From the NCBI RefSeq assembly GCF_039521745.1, contig NZ_BAAACT010000148.1: a stretch of 64,000 bases of DNA; one strand, given 5' to 3'. Both the position numbers and the translations under genes were made by a program. Below the pieces are notes generated by a model. The model did no database searches. It saw nothing but the letters and a program-made list of their open reading frames with translations, and was not told the DNA's origin. The DNA is from Faecalicatena contorta. GTDB lineage: Bacteria > Bacillota > Clostridia > Lachnospirales > Lachnospiraceae. Below are positions 17,825 to 26,528 of this stretch, in pieces. How positions within the stretch are numbered: position 1 is the stretch's first letter; each line of letters starts with the position of its first letter.

Positions 17825-20071
17825 ATGAGCAGTAGTGAATCACAGATTATCAGAACCGAATATTCCGAGGTTATGAAAAAATCTTATATCGATTACGCCA
17901 TGAGCGTGATCATTGCCAGAGCCCTGCCGGATGTGAGGGACGGACTGAAGCCGGTGCAGCGCAGGACCCTGTACGACATGTATGAACTTGGTATCCGTTA
18001 TGACAAACCCTACAGGAAGTGCGCCAGAATCGTAGGCGATACCATGGGTAAGTACCACCCCCACGGAGACAGTTCCATATACGAATCGCTTGTGGTCATG
18101 GCGCAGGATTTCAAAAAAGGAATGATTCTTGTAGACGGACACGGTAACTTCGGTTCCATCGAGGGGGATGGGGCTGCCGCCATGCGTTATACAGAGGCCA
18201 GGCTGGCCAAGTTTACCCAGGAGGCTTATCTGGGGGATCTGGACAAGAATATTATCGATTTTGGGCCAAACTTTGATGAGACCGAAAAAGAGCCGCTTGT
18301 GCTTCCGGTGCGTGTACCCAACCTCCTGATTAATGGGGCGGAGGGAATCGCAGTGGGAATGGCAACCAGCATTCCCACCCATAATCTCTGCGAGGTGCTG
18401 GACGCCGTAAAGGCATATATGAAGAATGACCAGATCAGCACAAAACAGCTGATGAAATACATGAAAGGCCCTGATTTTCCGACCGGAGGCATCGTTGTCA
18501 ATAAAGACGACCTGCTGAACATCTATGAGACTGGGCAGGGCAAGATCAAAGTCCGGGGAAAAGTAGAGGTAGAGGAACAAAAAGGCGGCAAGAAACTGCT
18601 GGTAATAACAGAGATCCCTTATACCATGATCGGAAGCGGTATCGGAAAGTTCCTGAATGATGTCTGTGGTCTGGTGGAGTCCAAGAAGACCAGTGATATT
18701 GTGGACATTTCAAACCAGTCTTCTAAGGAAGGTATCCGGATTGTACTGGAGCTGAAAAAAGGGGCGGATGTTGAGAACCTGAAAAACATGCTCTACAAGA
18801 AGACAAGGCTGGAAGATACCTTTGGCGTAAACATGCTGGCGGTAGCCAATGACAGACCTGAGACGCTGGGACTCAAAGCAATCATTGAACATCATGTGGA
18901 TTTCCAGTTTGAGCTGATGACAAGAAAGTACACCACCATGCTTGCCAAAGAGCAGGAAAAGAGTGAAGTGCAGGAAGGCCTGATCAAAGCCTGCGATGTC
19001 ATCGACCTGATCATAGAGATCCTGCGTGGAAGTAAATCTGTAAAAGATGCCCGTGCCTGCCTGGTAAGCGGTGTGACCGAGAATATCAAATTCAAGTCCA
19101 GTATTTCCAAAAAAATGGCCGCTCTTCTAAGGTTTACTGAGCGTCAGGCGACAGCAATCCTGGAAATGCGTCTCTACAAGCTGATCGGCTTGGAGATCGA
19201 GGCCCTTCAGAAAGAGCACGAAGAGACCTTGAAAAATATTACGCTCTATGAGGATATACTGAACAATTACGACTCCATGGCGAATCTGATTATGGAAGAG
19301 CTGGATTCTTATAAGAAAGAATATGGCAGAAAACGCCGCACCGCAATCGAGAACGCGGAGGAAGCGGTTTTCGAGGAAAAGAAAATAGAAGAACAGGAAG
19401 TGGTATTCCTAATGGACCGCTTTGGATATGCAAAGACCGTAGATGTCACTACTTACGAACGGAACAAAGAGGCGGCTGACAGCGAGAATAAGTACGTAGT
19501 CCACTGCATGAACACCGGTAAAATCTGTATTTTCACCGATACGGGCAAAATGCATCAGGCCAAGGTTCTGGACCTGCCCTACGGAAAGTTCAGAGACAAA
19601 GGGACTCCGATTGATAACCTGACAAACTATTCCAGCAGCGAAGAGCAGATCGTCATGGTCTGTGATGCTGAACAAATGCGTTTTGCAAAACTGCTGTTTG
19701 CCACAAAACAGGGTATGATCAAAAAGGTAGAAGGAACGGAGTTCCAAGTGGCAAAGCGGACCATAGCAGCCACAAAGCTGCAGGATGAAGATGCACTGAT
19801 TCATGTTAGCGTAGTAACCGAAAACCAAAATATCGTCCTTCAGACAAAAGGAGGATATTTCCTGAGATTCCCGGCAGATGATATCCCGGAGAAAAAGAAG
19901 GGTGCGGTTGGCGTTAGAGGAATTAAGCTCCAGAAAAAAGATGAGCTGGAGAACGTGTACTTGTTTGAAGAAGGAACGGAACAGAAGATTGTCTATGGTG
20001 AAAAAGAAGTGACACTGAACTGGCTGAGACAGGCTAGAAGAGATACTCTGGGGACAAAGAGCCGTAATTAG
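17825..20071 (+). CDS. parC: Type IIA topoisomerase A subunit (topoisomerase IV ParC-like)
   Basis: 748 residues, shorter than most GyrA. The winged helix and active site region has KYHPHGDSSIYESLV (quinolone-determining segment, Ser and Glu at the two key positions) and AAAMRYTEARL with the catalytic tyrosine. The C-terminal beta-pinwheel (about 500-740) has no QRRGGKG-type GyrA box, which argues for decatenation (ParC) rather than negative supercoiling. It starts 17 bp after the B subunit and must be co-transcribed with it. Confidence 0.88.
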   Translation: MSSSESQIIRTEYSEVMKKSYIDYAMSVIIARALPDVRDGLKPVQRRTLYDMYELGIRYDKPYRKCARIVGDTMGKYHPHGDSSIYESLVVMAQDFKKGMILVDGHGNFGSIEGDGAAAMRYTEARLAKFTQEAYLGDLDKNIIDFGPNFDETEKEPLVLPVRVPNLLINGAEGIAVGMATSIPTHNLCEVLDAVKAYMKNDQISTKQLMKYMKGPDFPTGGIVVNKDDLLNIYETGQGKIKVRGKVEVEEQKGGKKLLVITEIPYTMIGSGIGKFLNDVCGLVESKKTSDIVDISNQSSKEGIRIVLELKKGADVENLKNMLYKKTRLEDTFGVNMLAVANDRPETLGLKAIIEHHVDFQFELMTRKYTTMLAKEQEKSEVQEGLIKACDVIDLIIEILRGSKSVKDARACLVSGVTENIKFKSSISKKMAALLRFTERQATAILEMRLYKLIGLEIEALQKEHEETLKNITLYEDILNNYDSMANLIMEELDSYKKEYGRKRRTAIENAEEAVFEEKKIEEQEVVFLMDRFGYAKTVDVTTYERNKEAADSENKYVVHCMNTGKICIFTDTGKMHQAKVLDLPYGKFRDKGTPIDNLTNYSSSEEQIVMVCDAEQMRFAKLLFATKQGMIKKVEGTEFQVAKRTIAATKLQDEDALIHVSVVTENQNIVLQTKGGYFLRFPADDIPEKKKGAVGVRGIKLQKKDELENVYLFEEGTEQKIVYGEKEVTLNWLRQARRDTLGTKSRN

Positions 20072-20320
20072 AGCTTGATTCATACAAAAACTTTATAGTG
20101 ACTGCCATAAAATTGAACTACAAACTGCTTGTTTGTAAATACGGCACATATTATAATTGTCTTACGATCTTGGGATATAATCTGGTAATTGCGTTGAGAT
20201 GTCAAAACGTAGATGGAGTCTAACGGCGTAATTACATAAGGTATGTTGGGGTACAAGGTATGTTTATCAAACAATATGGCGTATTTAAGGGAAAAAATCA
20301 CAACGAAAGGATGTTATTTT

Positions 20321-20878
20321 ATGGTAGAAAAAGAATTATTAAATGCAATATCGGATATGATGGATACTAAATTTGATGAATTTAAAACGAATTTAGTGAC
20401 AAAGGACGACATAGCGAATATGGCGACGAAGGACGACATAGCGAATATGGCGACAAAGGACGACATAGCGAATATGGCGACGAAGGACGACATAGCGAAT
20501 ATGGCGACAAAGGACGACATAGCGAATATGGCGACGAAGGACGACATAGCGAATATGGCGACGAAGGACGACATAGCGAATATGGCGACAAAGGACGACA
20601 TAGCGAATATGGCGACGAAGGACGACATAGTAAATATGGCGACAAAGGACGATATAGCCTGTATATGGAAAGTAATTGCTAAGCTGCCTACCAAAGCTGA
20701 CTTAAGGGAAGTTGAGAACAACGTTCTTACCGAAGTAGACAGAGTACAGGAGATTGGTACAAGATATTACAATGAAGTAAAGAAGGAGATGAGCCAGCTG
20801 AGAGCAGAAGTCAGGTCATATCAAATGGGCAGCTTAAAGCTTAGAGTTGATAGATTGGAAAGAATGCTCGAACTGTAG
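20321..20878 (+). CDS. Hypothetical protein with ten 9-residue tandem repeats and a coiled-coil tail
   Basis: 185 residues from an ATG preceded by GAAAGGATG. N-terminus: VEKELLNAISDMMDTKFDEF (helical). Residues 27-116 are ten repeats of TKDDIANMA, eight exact, the last two drifting to TKDDIVNMA and TKDDIACIW. The rest (117-185) is charged and helical with likely coiled coil (LREVENNVLTEVDRVQEIG, LKLRVDRLERMLEL). There is no signal peptide or membrane segment. I do not recognise a family function. The 9-residue period does not fit a plain heptad. It stands alone between the topoisomerase and rimP transcription units. Confidence 0.75.
   Translation: MVEKELLNAISDMMDTKFDEFKTNLVTKDDIANMATKDDIANMATKDDIANMATKDDIANMATKDDIANMATKDDIANMATKDDIANMATKDDIANMATKDDIVNMATKDDIACIWKVIAKLPTKADLREVENNVLTEVDRVQEIGTRYYNEVKKEMSQLRAEVRSYQMGSLKLRVDRLERMLEL
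20399..20668 (+). repeat. Ten 27-bp in-frame tandem repeats
   Basis: Consensus acRaaggacgacatagcgaa followed by tatggcg, ten units end to end without spacers. The units differ mainly at the third base of the first codon (ACA or ACG), alternating in units 1-6, which suggests growth partly by doubling of 54-bp pairs. Copy number is likely to vary between strains. Confidence 0.95.
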
Positions 20879-20916
20879 GAGCTACTTATTTTACGATGTA
20901 ACAGTAACTGTTCAGA

Positions 20917-20946
20917 CCATGCCGTGCACTCCGCTGCACGGCATGG
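20917..20946. repeat. Perfect 12-bp inverted repeat after the tandem-repeat gene
   Basis: CCATGCCGTGCA (20917-20928) and TGCACGGCATGG (20935-20946), loop CTCCGC. It is G+C-rich and could end the upstream transcript, but no T-run follows. Confidence 0.85.
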
Positions 20947-20981
20947 AGCCAATAGGACAATGTTATTTCTTGAAATCCTCC

Positions 20982-21010
20982 TTGCATTTACCAAAAAAAG
21001 GTGTTATACT
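20982..21010 (+). promoter_or_regulatory. SigA promoter of the rimP-nusA-infB operon
   Basis: -35 TTGCAT (20982-20987), 17-bp spacer, -10 TATACT (21005-21010). Transcription should start near 21017, giving a leader of about 185 nt before rimP. Confidence 0.85.
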
Positions 21011-21037
21011 CAATGATAGTTACATAAGGAACCCGGC

Positions 21038-21065
21038 AGAAGAGTGAACGAAAGTTCACTCTTCT
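21038..21065 (+). promoter_or_regulatory. Leader hairpin with GAAA tetraloop (possible attenuator) before rimP
   Basis: A perfect 12-bp stem, AGAAGAGTGAAC and GTTCACTCTTCT, closed by GAAA, starting about 20 nt into the transcript and followed by TTTGTTG. The stem is terminator-like but the T-run is interrupted, so partial termination or 5' stabilisation is possible. Confidence 0.7.
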
Positions 21066-21202
21066 TTGTTGCTAAGGATGCAGCATCGCAGTTTATACAA
21101 AACCGCTTATGACCGGAAAGCTTATTATAACAGTTTTGTTACCTTGTTGAACATAGGCAGTTCAATAAGTATAAAAAACAATGCAGAGAAAGGAAGTATA
21201 GT

Positions 21203-21670
21203 GTGTCGAGAAGAGAACAGTATGAACAGCAGACCGAGGAACTTATGATACCGATTGTTACGGAGTTCGGGTTTGAACTGGTGGATGTAGAATATGTAAA
21301 AGAGGCCGGAACGTGGTATCTGCGTGCTTATATTGATAAGCCGGGGGGGATTACCGTGGATGACTGTGAGGCAGTCAGCAGGAAGTTCTCAGATATTCTG
21401 GATGAAAAGGATTATATTGAAGATACTTATATTTTTGAGGTGAGTTCCCCAGGGCTGGGCAGGCCGCTTAAGAAAGAAAAAGATTTTAAACGCAGTCTGG
21501 GTGAAGAGGTCGAAATAAAAACATACCGGGCCATCAACAGACAGAAAGAATTCGTTGGAATCTTGAAGGATTACGACAAAGACACTGTGACGATAGAGTA
21601 TGAGGATGAAACGTCACAGGTATTTGATAAAAGTGAAATTGCGCTTATCCGTTTGGCTTTGGATTTTTAA
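21203..21670 (+). CDS. rimP: Ribosome maturation factor RimP
   Basis: 155 residues with the two RimP domains: the N-terminal alpha/beta domain (GFELVDVEYVKEAGTWYLRAYIDKPGGI) and the C-terminal Sm-like barrel (about 90-152). The motif FEVSSPGLGRPLK is diagnostic. It helps late assembly of the 30S subunit. The start is GTG at 21203 after AAAGGAAG. First gene of the nusA-infB operon, 17 bp before nusA. Confidence 0.95.
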   Translation: MSRREQYEQQTEELMIPIVTEFGFELVDVEYVKEAGTWYLRAYIDKPGGITVDDCEAVSRKFSDILDEKDYIEDTYIFEVSSPGLGRPLKKEKDFKRSLGEEVEIKTYRAINRQKEFVGILKDYDKDTVTIEYEDETSQVFDKSEIALIRLALDF

Positions 21671-21687
21671 TTTAGGAGGAAATAATA

Positions 21688-22911
21688 ATGAATACAGAAT
21701 TATTGGAAGCATTGAATATTCTTGAACAGGAAAAAAACATCAGTAAAGATACAATGATGGATGCAATCGAGAATTCTCTTATCAGTGCGTGTAAGAACCA
21801 TTTTGGGACGGCTGAGAATATCAAGGTGATCATGGACCGTGAAACCTGCGATTATGCAGTATATGCCGAAAAAGAAGTGGTTGAGGAAGTATTTGACCCG
21901 GCATTGGAAATCAGCCTGGAGGATGCAGAACAGATTGATTCGGCTCTCCAGATCGGAGATATCGCGCAGATCCCGATCGAATCAAAGTCCTTCGGGAGAA
22001 TCGCAACCCAGAATGCAAAGAACCTCATTCTTCAAAAGATCAGGGAAGAAGAACGTAAGGTTGTGTACGATCAGTATTTTGAGAAAGAAAAAGATATTGT
22101 GACTGGAATTGTTCAACGTTATGTGGGAAGAAATATCAGCATCAACCTAGGAAGAGCAGACGCCATGCTGACGGAGAATGAACAGGTAAAAGGCGAGGTA
22201 TTTAAGCCGACTGAAAGAATTAAACTATACGTAGTAGAGGTCAAGAACACACCGAAGGGACCAAAGATCCTGGTGTCCAGAACCCATCCGGAACTCGTGA
22301 AGCGCCTGTTTGAGGCGGAAGTGGCAGAGGTAAAGGATGGCACGGTGGAGATCAAGAGCATTGCCCGTGAAGCCGGATCACGTACAAAGATGGCTGTATG
22401 GTCTAACGATGAAAATGTAGATCCTGTAGGAGCATGTGTCGGGATGAACGGGGCAAGAGTCAACGCGGTTGTCAACGAGCTGCGTGGAGAGAAGATCGAT
22501 ATTATCAACTGGAGCGATAACCCGGCTTTATTGATTGAAAATGCACTGAGCCCGGCCAAGGTGATTTCTGTTATGGCGGATCCGGATGAAAAAGCGGCAA
22601 GCGTAATCGTACCTGATTACCAGTTGTCGCTGGCAATCGGAAAAGAAGGCCAGAATGCAAGGCTTGCGGCGCGCTTGACCGGATATAAAATCGATATTAA
22701 GAGTGAAACGCAGGCAATTGAGTCAGGAGAACTTCCTGAAGATTATATGGAACAGATGGCGATGATGGAAGAAGGCTACGATGGCAGTTACGAGGAAGAG
22801 TATCCGCAGGAGTATGAAGTAGACTATGAAGAGCCGTTTGTGGAAGATACAGAAGAACCGTCTGTTGAAGACTATGGGGAAATAGAATTCATCGAGACCG
22901 AAGATGAATAA
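21688..22911 (+). CDS. nusA: Transcription termination/antitermination protein NusA
   Basis: 407 residues: N-terminal RNA polymerase-binding domain (about 1-130), S1 domain (about 135-200, GIVQRYVGRNISINLGRADAMLTENEQV), KH domains (about 210-345, including GACVGMNGARVNAVVNEL and AIGKEGQNARLAARLTGYKIDI) and a very acidic tail (about 350-407, rich in Glu, Tyr and Asp). It modulates pausing, termination and antitermination. AGGAGG precedes the ATG. Confidence 0.97.
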   Translation: MNTELLEALNILEQEKNISKDTMMDAIENSLISACKNHFGTAENIKVIMDRETCDYAVYAEKEVVEEVFDPALEISLEDAEQIDSALQIGDIAQIPIESKSFGRIATQNAKNLILQKIREEERKVVYDQYFEKEKDIVTGIVQRYVGRNISINLGRADAMLTENEQVKGEVFKPTERIKLYVVEVKNTPKGPKILVSRTHPELVKRLFEAEVAEVKDGTVEIKSIAREAGSRTKMAVWSNDENVDPVGACVGMNGARVNAVVNELRGEKIDIINWSDNPALLIENALSPAKVISVMADPDEKAASVIVPDYQLSLAIGKEGQNARLAARLTGYKIDIKSETQAIESGELPEDYMEQMAMMEEGYDGSYEEEYPQEYEVDYEEPFVEDTEEPSVEDYGEIEFIETEDE

Positions 22912-22934
22912 TAACCTTATGAGAGGTGGAATAA

Positions 22935-23210
22935 TTGAGCAATAGGAAGATACCGATGCGCAAATGCGTTGGCTGCGGCGAGATGAAGCCGAAGAAAGAG
23001 ATGCTGCGCGTTCTGCGCACTACAGAAGAAGAATTTGTACTGGATGCTACCGGAAAAAAGAATGGGCGCGGCGCCTATCTGTGCTGCTCAAAAGATTGTT
23101 TTTTGAAAGCAGTGAAGAACAAAGGGCTGGAGCGTTCTTTTAAGCAGGCAATTCCTGCGGAAGTATATGAGCGCCTGGAAAAGGAGATGAATGAGATTGA
23201 TACAGAGTAA
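22935..23210 (+). CDS. ylxR: YlxR family RNA-binding protein (RnpM)
   Basis: 91 residues, beginning IPMRKCVGCGEMKPKKEMLRVL and containing GRGAYLCCSKDCF, the YlxR signature. Recent work on the family describes it as a regulator of RNase P (RnpM). The start is TTG at 22935 with GAGAGGTGG upstream; an ATG at 22956 would remove only seven residues. It overlaps ylxQ by 20 bp. Confidence 0.92.
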   Translation: MSNRKIPMRKCVGCGEMKPKKEMLRVLRTTEEEFVLDATGKKNGRGAYLCCSKDCFLKAVKNKGLERSFKQAIPAEVYERLEKEMNEIDTE

Positions 23211-23520
23211 AGCTTTATCTCTGGTCGGGCTTGCTACTAAGGCAGGAAAGACAGTGAGCGGTGAGTTTATGACGGAAAAGGAAGTGAAGTCGGGGAAAGC
23301 CGCGCTTGTGATTGTCGCTGACGATGCGTCGGACAACACGAAAAAGAAGTTTCGTGATATGTGTGAATTTTATAAGGTTCCAATTTATTTTTACGCAGAT
23401 AAAGATACCTTAGGGCATGCAATGGGAAAAGAGTTCCGTGCATCTCTGGCGATATTGGACGAAGGATTTGCAAAAGGAATTCGAAAACATTTTGAAACGA
23501 AAGACAATACAATTGCATAA
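23191..23520 (+). CDS. ylxQ: L7Ae-like K-turn binding protein YlxQ
   Basis: 109 residues with the L7Ae/L30e fold: ALSLVGLATKAGKTVSGEF, then KAALVIVADDASDNTKKKF. Proteins of this family bind kink-turn RNA. The ATG lies within the last codons of ylxR with AAGGAG just upstream, so translation is coupled. It precedes infB, as in other Firmicutes. Confidence 0.9.
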   Translation: MRLIQSKALSLVGLATKAGKTVSGEFMTEKEVKSGKAALVIVADDASDNTKKKFRDMCEFYKVPIYFYADKDTLGHAMGKEFRASLAILDEGFAKGIRKHFETKDNTIA

Positions 23521-23535
23521 GGGAGGTAGTTGAAT

Positions 23536-26490
23536 ATGACGAAAATGAGAGTATACGAACTGGCCAAGGAGCTGGGAATGGACAATAAAGAACTGATGGA
23601 TATGCTGGAAAAGAAGAATGTAGAGGTGAAGACCCATATGAGTTCACTGGAAGACAATATAGTAAATGACATCAGAAAAAATGTTAAGAAAAGCGCGGAT
23701 GCAGGAAGACACGTAGAGGCAGATAAGCCTGCCGAAGCGGCAAAACCGGCGGAAGAAGCGCCCAAAAAGAAGAATATCGTGCAGGTGTTCCGTCCGCAAA
23801 ATTCTAAGAGCGGGAGCCGCATGCAGCAGGGAGGGCGCCAGGGCCAGCGCCCGCAGGGCGGTCATTCAGGCCAGCGTCCGGCGGGTTCAGCCCCTGGCCA
23901 GCGCCCGGCAGCGTCAGGCCAGCGCCCGGCAGGTTCCGCACCCGTACAGCGCCCCACAGGAAATACACCAGGTCAGCGCCCGGCACCGTCACAGCGCCCG
24001 GCAGGAAATACACCAGGCCAGCGCCCGGCAGGCCCGGCACCGTCACAGCGTCCGGCAGGAAATGTACTAGGCCAGCGCCCGGCAGGCACAGCACCGGCAC
24101 AGCGTCCGGCAGGAAATGTATCAGGCCAGCGTCCAACAGGTTCCGCACCGTCACAGCGCCCGGCAGGAAATTCACAGGGACAGCGTCCGCAAGGAGGACA
24201 GCGTCCGGCTTATCAGGGAGGACAGCGTCAGCCATATCAGGGCAACCAGAGAAATTCTGGTTCTATGTCTTCACAGGAGACAAGACAAAATGGCGGCAAT
24301 TCCTCTGACCAGAGAAATTCCGGTTACCAAAATCAGAGATACAACAACAACCGCGGCCAGCGGCCGGCTGGTGGACAGGGCGGAAACTTCGGCAGAAACC
24401 AGAACGGAGAAAGAAGCTATAATAACCAGGGCGGAGACAGAAATTATGGCGGCCAGGGCGGCAGAAATGTGGGCGGCGGCCAGCGCACTGGCAACGTCCC
24501 GTCCAGAGGTACGGAACGCCGTGACAGCAGAAGGGACGACAGAGATGCTATTCCAACACCATTAGTAGAACAACAGAAGGTGCAGAGGAATAAAGCAAAA
24601 GATAAAGAGAAAGACTATAAGAAAAAAGAATATAAAGACGGTGACTTTGACAGCAAGAACAAAAAGGGCAAACGCCAGAAACCTGCTGTGGAGGTTGTAA
24701 AACCGCAGCCGAAACCAGTTGAGAAGAAAGAAGAGATCAAACAAATTGTGCTTCCGGAGGTTCTGACAATCAAGGAACTCGCTGATAAGATGAAAATCGT
24801 ACCTGCCGTAATTATTAAAAAACTTTTCCTTCAGGGTAAAGTTGTTACGGTGAATCAGGAAGTAGACTATGACACAGCAGAAGAAATCGCAATGGAATTT
24901 GACGTTCTCTGCGAAAAAGAGGTCGTGATCGATGTAATTGAAGAACTTCTCAAAGAAGAGGAAGAAGACGAAGGCGCTATGGTAAAACGTCCTCCGGTAG
25001 TATGTGTTATGGGTCATGTTGACCATGGTAAGACATCGCTTCTGGATGCAATCCGCCATACAAATGTCATTGGCCGAGAGGCGGGCGGAATCACACAGCA
25101 CATTGGTGCTTATGTAGTAGAGGCAAACGGTGAAAAAATCACATTCCTGGATACACCGGGACACGAGGCATTTACAGCTATGCGTATGAGGGGGGCTAAC
25201 TCCACAGATATTGCCATTTTGGTGGTAGCTGCCGACGACGGCGTAATGCCGCAGACCGTAGAGGCAATTAACCATGCCAAAGCAGCAGGCATTGAGATTA
25301 TCGTTGCTATCAATAAGATTGATAAGCCAAGCGCAAATATTGACAGGGTAAAACAAGAACTGGCAGAATATGAGCTCATTCCGGAAGACTGGGGCGGCAG
25401 CACCATCTTCGTGCCTGTATCTGCACATACAAAAGAGGGAATTACAGATCTGCTGGAGATGATTCTTCTAACAGCAGAGGTGATGGAACTGAAGGCGAAT
25501 CCGGACCGCTTTGCAAGAGGTCTTATCATCGAAGCAGAGTTGGATAAAGGGAAAGGATCCGTTGCAACTGTACTTGTACAGAAGGGGACGCTCCATGTGG
25601 GAGACGCTATCGCAGCGGGATCCGCACACGGTAAAGTCAGGGCGATGATGGATGATAAGGGCCGCAGAGTCAAAGAAGCCGGACCGTCTCAGCCGGTTGA
25701 GATACTCGGCCTGAACGACGTGCCGAATGCGGGCGAAGTGTTTGTGGGATGCGAGACCGAAAAAGAGGCAAGAAATTTTGCAGATACATTTATTTCCCAG
25801 AACAGAGTGAAGCTGCTGGATGACACCAAGGCGAAGATGTCACTGGATGATCTGTTTACGCAGATTAAGGAAGGAAACCTGAAAGAATTGAATATCGTTG
25901 TAAAAGCAGACGTACAGGGTTCTGTAGAGGCATTGAAACAAAGCCTGCTGAAGCTTTCCAATGATGAGGTGGTAATCAAAATTATCCATGGAGGAGTAGG
26001 CGCCATCAATGAGTCAGATGTAATCCTGGCTTCCGCATCCAATGCAATTATCATTGGATTCAATGTAAGGCCGGATGCTACCGCAAAAGAGATTGCAGAC
26101 CGCGAGGGCGTAGACTTGAGACTGTACAGAGTCATCTACAATGCAATCGAGGATGTGGAGGCTGCCATGAAGGGCATGCTGGATCCGATCTTTGAGGAGA
26201 AAGTACTCGGCCACGCAGAAGTGCGTCAGACATTCAAGGCTTCCGGAGTCGGAACCATTGCTGGTTCCTACGTGCTGGACGGAACATTTGAGAGAAACTG
26301 TTCCGTACGCCTTACACGCGATGGAATCGTAATCTTTGACGGACCACTGGCATCTCTGAAGCGTTTTAAAGATGATGTGAAGGAAGTAAGGACAGGATAC
26401 GAGTGTGGCTTCGTATTCGAGAACTTTAATGATATTAAAGAAGGCGATCTTGTAGAGGCATACAAGATGGTGGAAATTGAAAGAAAATAA
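23536..26490 (+). CDS. infB: Translation initiation factor IF-2 with a long repetitive linker
   Basis: 984 residues. An N-terminal IF2N domain (about 1-55) is followed by a linker of roughly 270 residues built from GQRPAG/PSQRPAG units, then Asn/Gly/Gln-rich and finally Lys/Asp/Arg-rich sequence. A second IF2N domain (LTIKELADKMKIVPAVIIKKLFLQGK), the GTPase domain (VMGHVDHGKTSLLDAIR, DTPGHEAF, AINKIDK) and the C-terminal domains follow. It delivers fMet-tRNA to the 30S subunit. The ATG at 23536 has a GGGAGG site at good spacing; a TTG at 23530 is too close to it. Confidence 0.96.
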   Translation: MTKMRVYELAKELGMDNKELMDMLEKKNVEVKTHMSSLEDNIVNDIRKNVKKSADAGRHVEADKPAEAAKPAEEAPKKKNIVQVFRPQNSKSGSRMQQGGRQGQRPQGGHSGQRPAGSAPGQRPAASGQRPAGSAPVQRPTGNTPGQRPAPSQRPAGNTPGQRPAGPAPSQRPAGNVLGQRPAGTAPAQRPAGNVSGQRPTGSAPSQRPAGNSQGQRPQGGQRPAYQGGQRQPYQGNQRNSGSMSSQETRQNGGNSSDQRNSGYQNQRYNNNRGQRPAGGQGGNFGRNQNGERSYNNQGGDRNYGGQGGRNVGGGQRTGNVPSRGTERRDSRRDDRDAIPTPLVEQQKVQRNKAKDKEKDYKKKEYKDGDFDSKNKKGKRQKPAVEVVKPQPKPVEKKEEIKQIVLPEVLTIKELADKMKIVPAVIIKKLFLQGKVVTVNQEVDYDTAEEIAMEFDVLCEKEVVIDVIEELLKEEEEDEGAMVKRPPVVCVMGHVDHGKTSLLDAIRHTNVIGREAGGITQHIGAYVVEANGEKITFLDTPGHEAFTAMRMRGANSTDIAILVVAADDGVMPQTVEAINHAKAAGIEIIVAINKIDKPSANIDRVKQELAEYELIPEDWGGSTIFVPVSAHTKEGITDLLEMILLTAEVMELKANPDRFARGLIIEAELDKGKGSVATVLVQKGTLHVGDAIAAGSAHGKVRAMMDDKGRRVKEAGPSQPVEILGLNDVPNAGEVFVGCETEKEARNFADTFISQNRVKLLDDTKAKMSLDDLFTQIKEGNLKELNIVVKADVQGSVEALKQSLLKLSNDEVVIKIIHGGVGAINESDVILASASNAIIIGFNVRPDATAKEIADREGVDLRLYRVIYNAIEDVEAAMKGMLDPIFEEKVLGHAEVRQTFKASGVGTIAGSYVLDGTFERNCSVRLTRDGIVIFDGPLASLKRFKDDVKEVRTGYECGFVFENFNDIKEGDLVEAYKMVEIERK
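23870..24210 (+). repeat. Degenerate Gln-Arg-Pro repeats inside infB
   Basis: About a dozen in-frame copies of units coding GQRPAG, separated by short Ser/Ala/Thr/Pro/Asn segments such as SAP, NTP and NVL. The region is G+C-rich compared with neighbouring sequence and likely to expand or contract by slippage. Boundaries are approximate. Confidence 0.85.
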
Positions 26491-26528
26491 AACCGTTTCG
26501 TTTACGGCGGCTATGTGAAGGAGCAATT

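Larger units (their letters stand above)
20879..21202 (+). other. Intergenic region and rimP leader (324 bp, no gene)
   Basis: The gap holds a small 6-bp palindrome (AACAGT-A-ACTGTT, 20900-20912), a 12-bp stem at 20917-20946, the SigA promoter at 20982-21010, a tetraloop hairpin at 21038-21065 and about 135 bp of leader up to the rimP GTG. I see no coding signal. Confidence 0.7.

Noticed and set aside
20157..20181. Promoter TTGTCT/TATAAT before the tandem-repeat gene
   Set aside because: The spacer is only 13 bp; the -10 is perfect but no acceptable -35 exists at 16-18 bp.
20399..20668. Regular 27-bp repeats resembling a CRISPR array
   Set aside because: The units are directly adjacent with no spacers, keep one reading frame and encode a clear protein; no cas gene is nearby.
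20314..20721. Minus-strand open frame of repeated Ser-Phe-Val-Ala-Ile-Phe units
   Set aside because: It is the antisense reading of the tandem repeats; hydrophobic periodicity is a by-product and no ribosome binding site supports it.
24562..25428. Long minus-strand open frame opposite infB
   Set aside because: It lies entirely antisense to the conserved IF-2 GTPase region and is Phe/Cys-rich without family resemblance.
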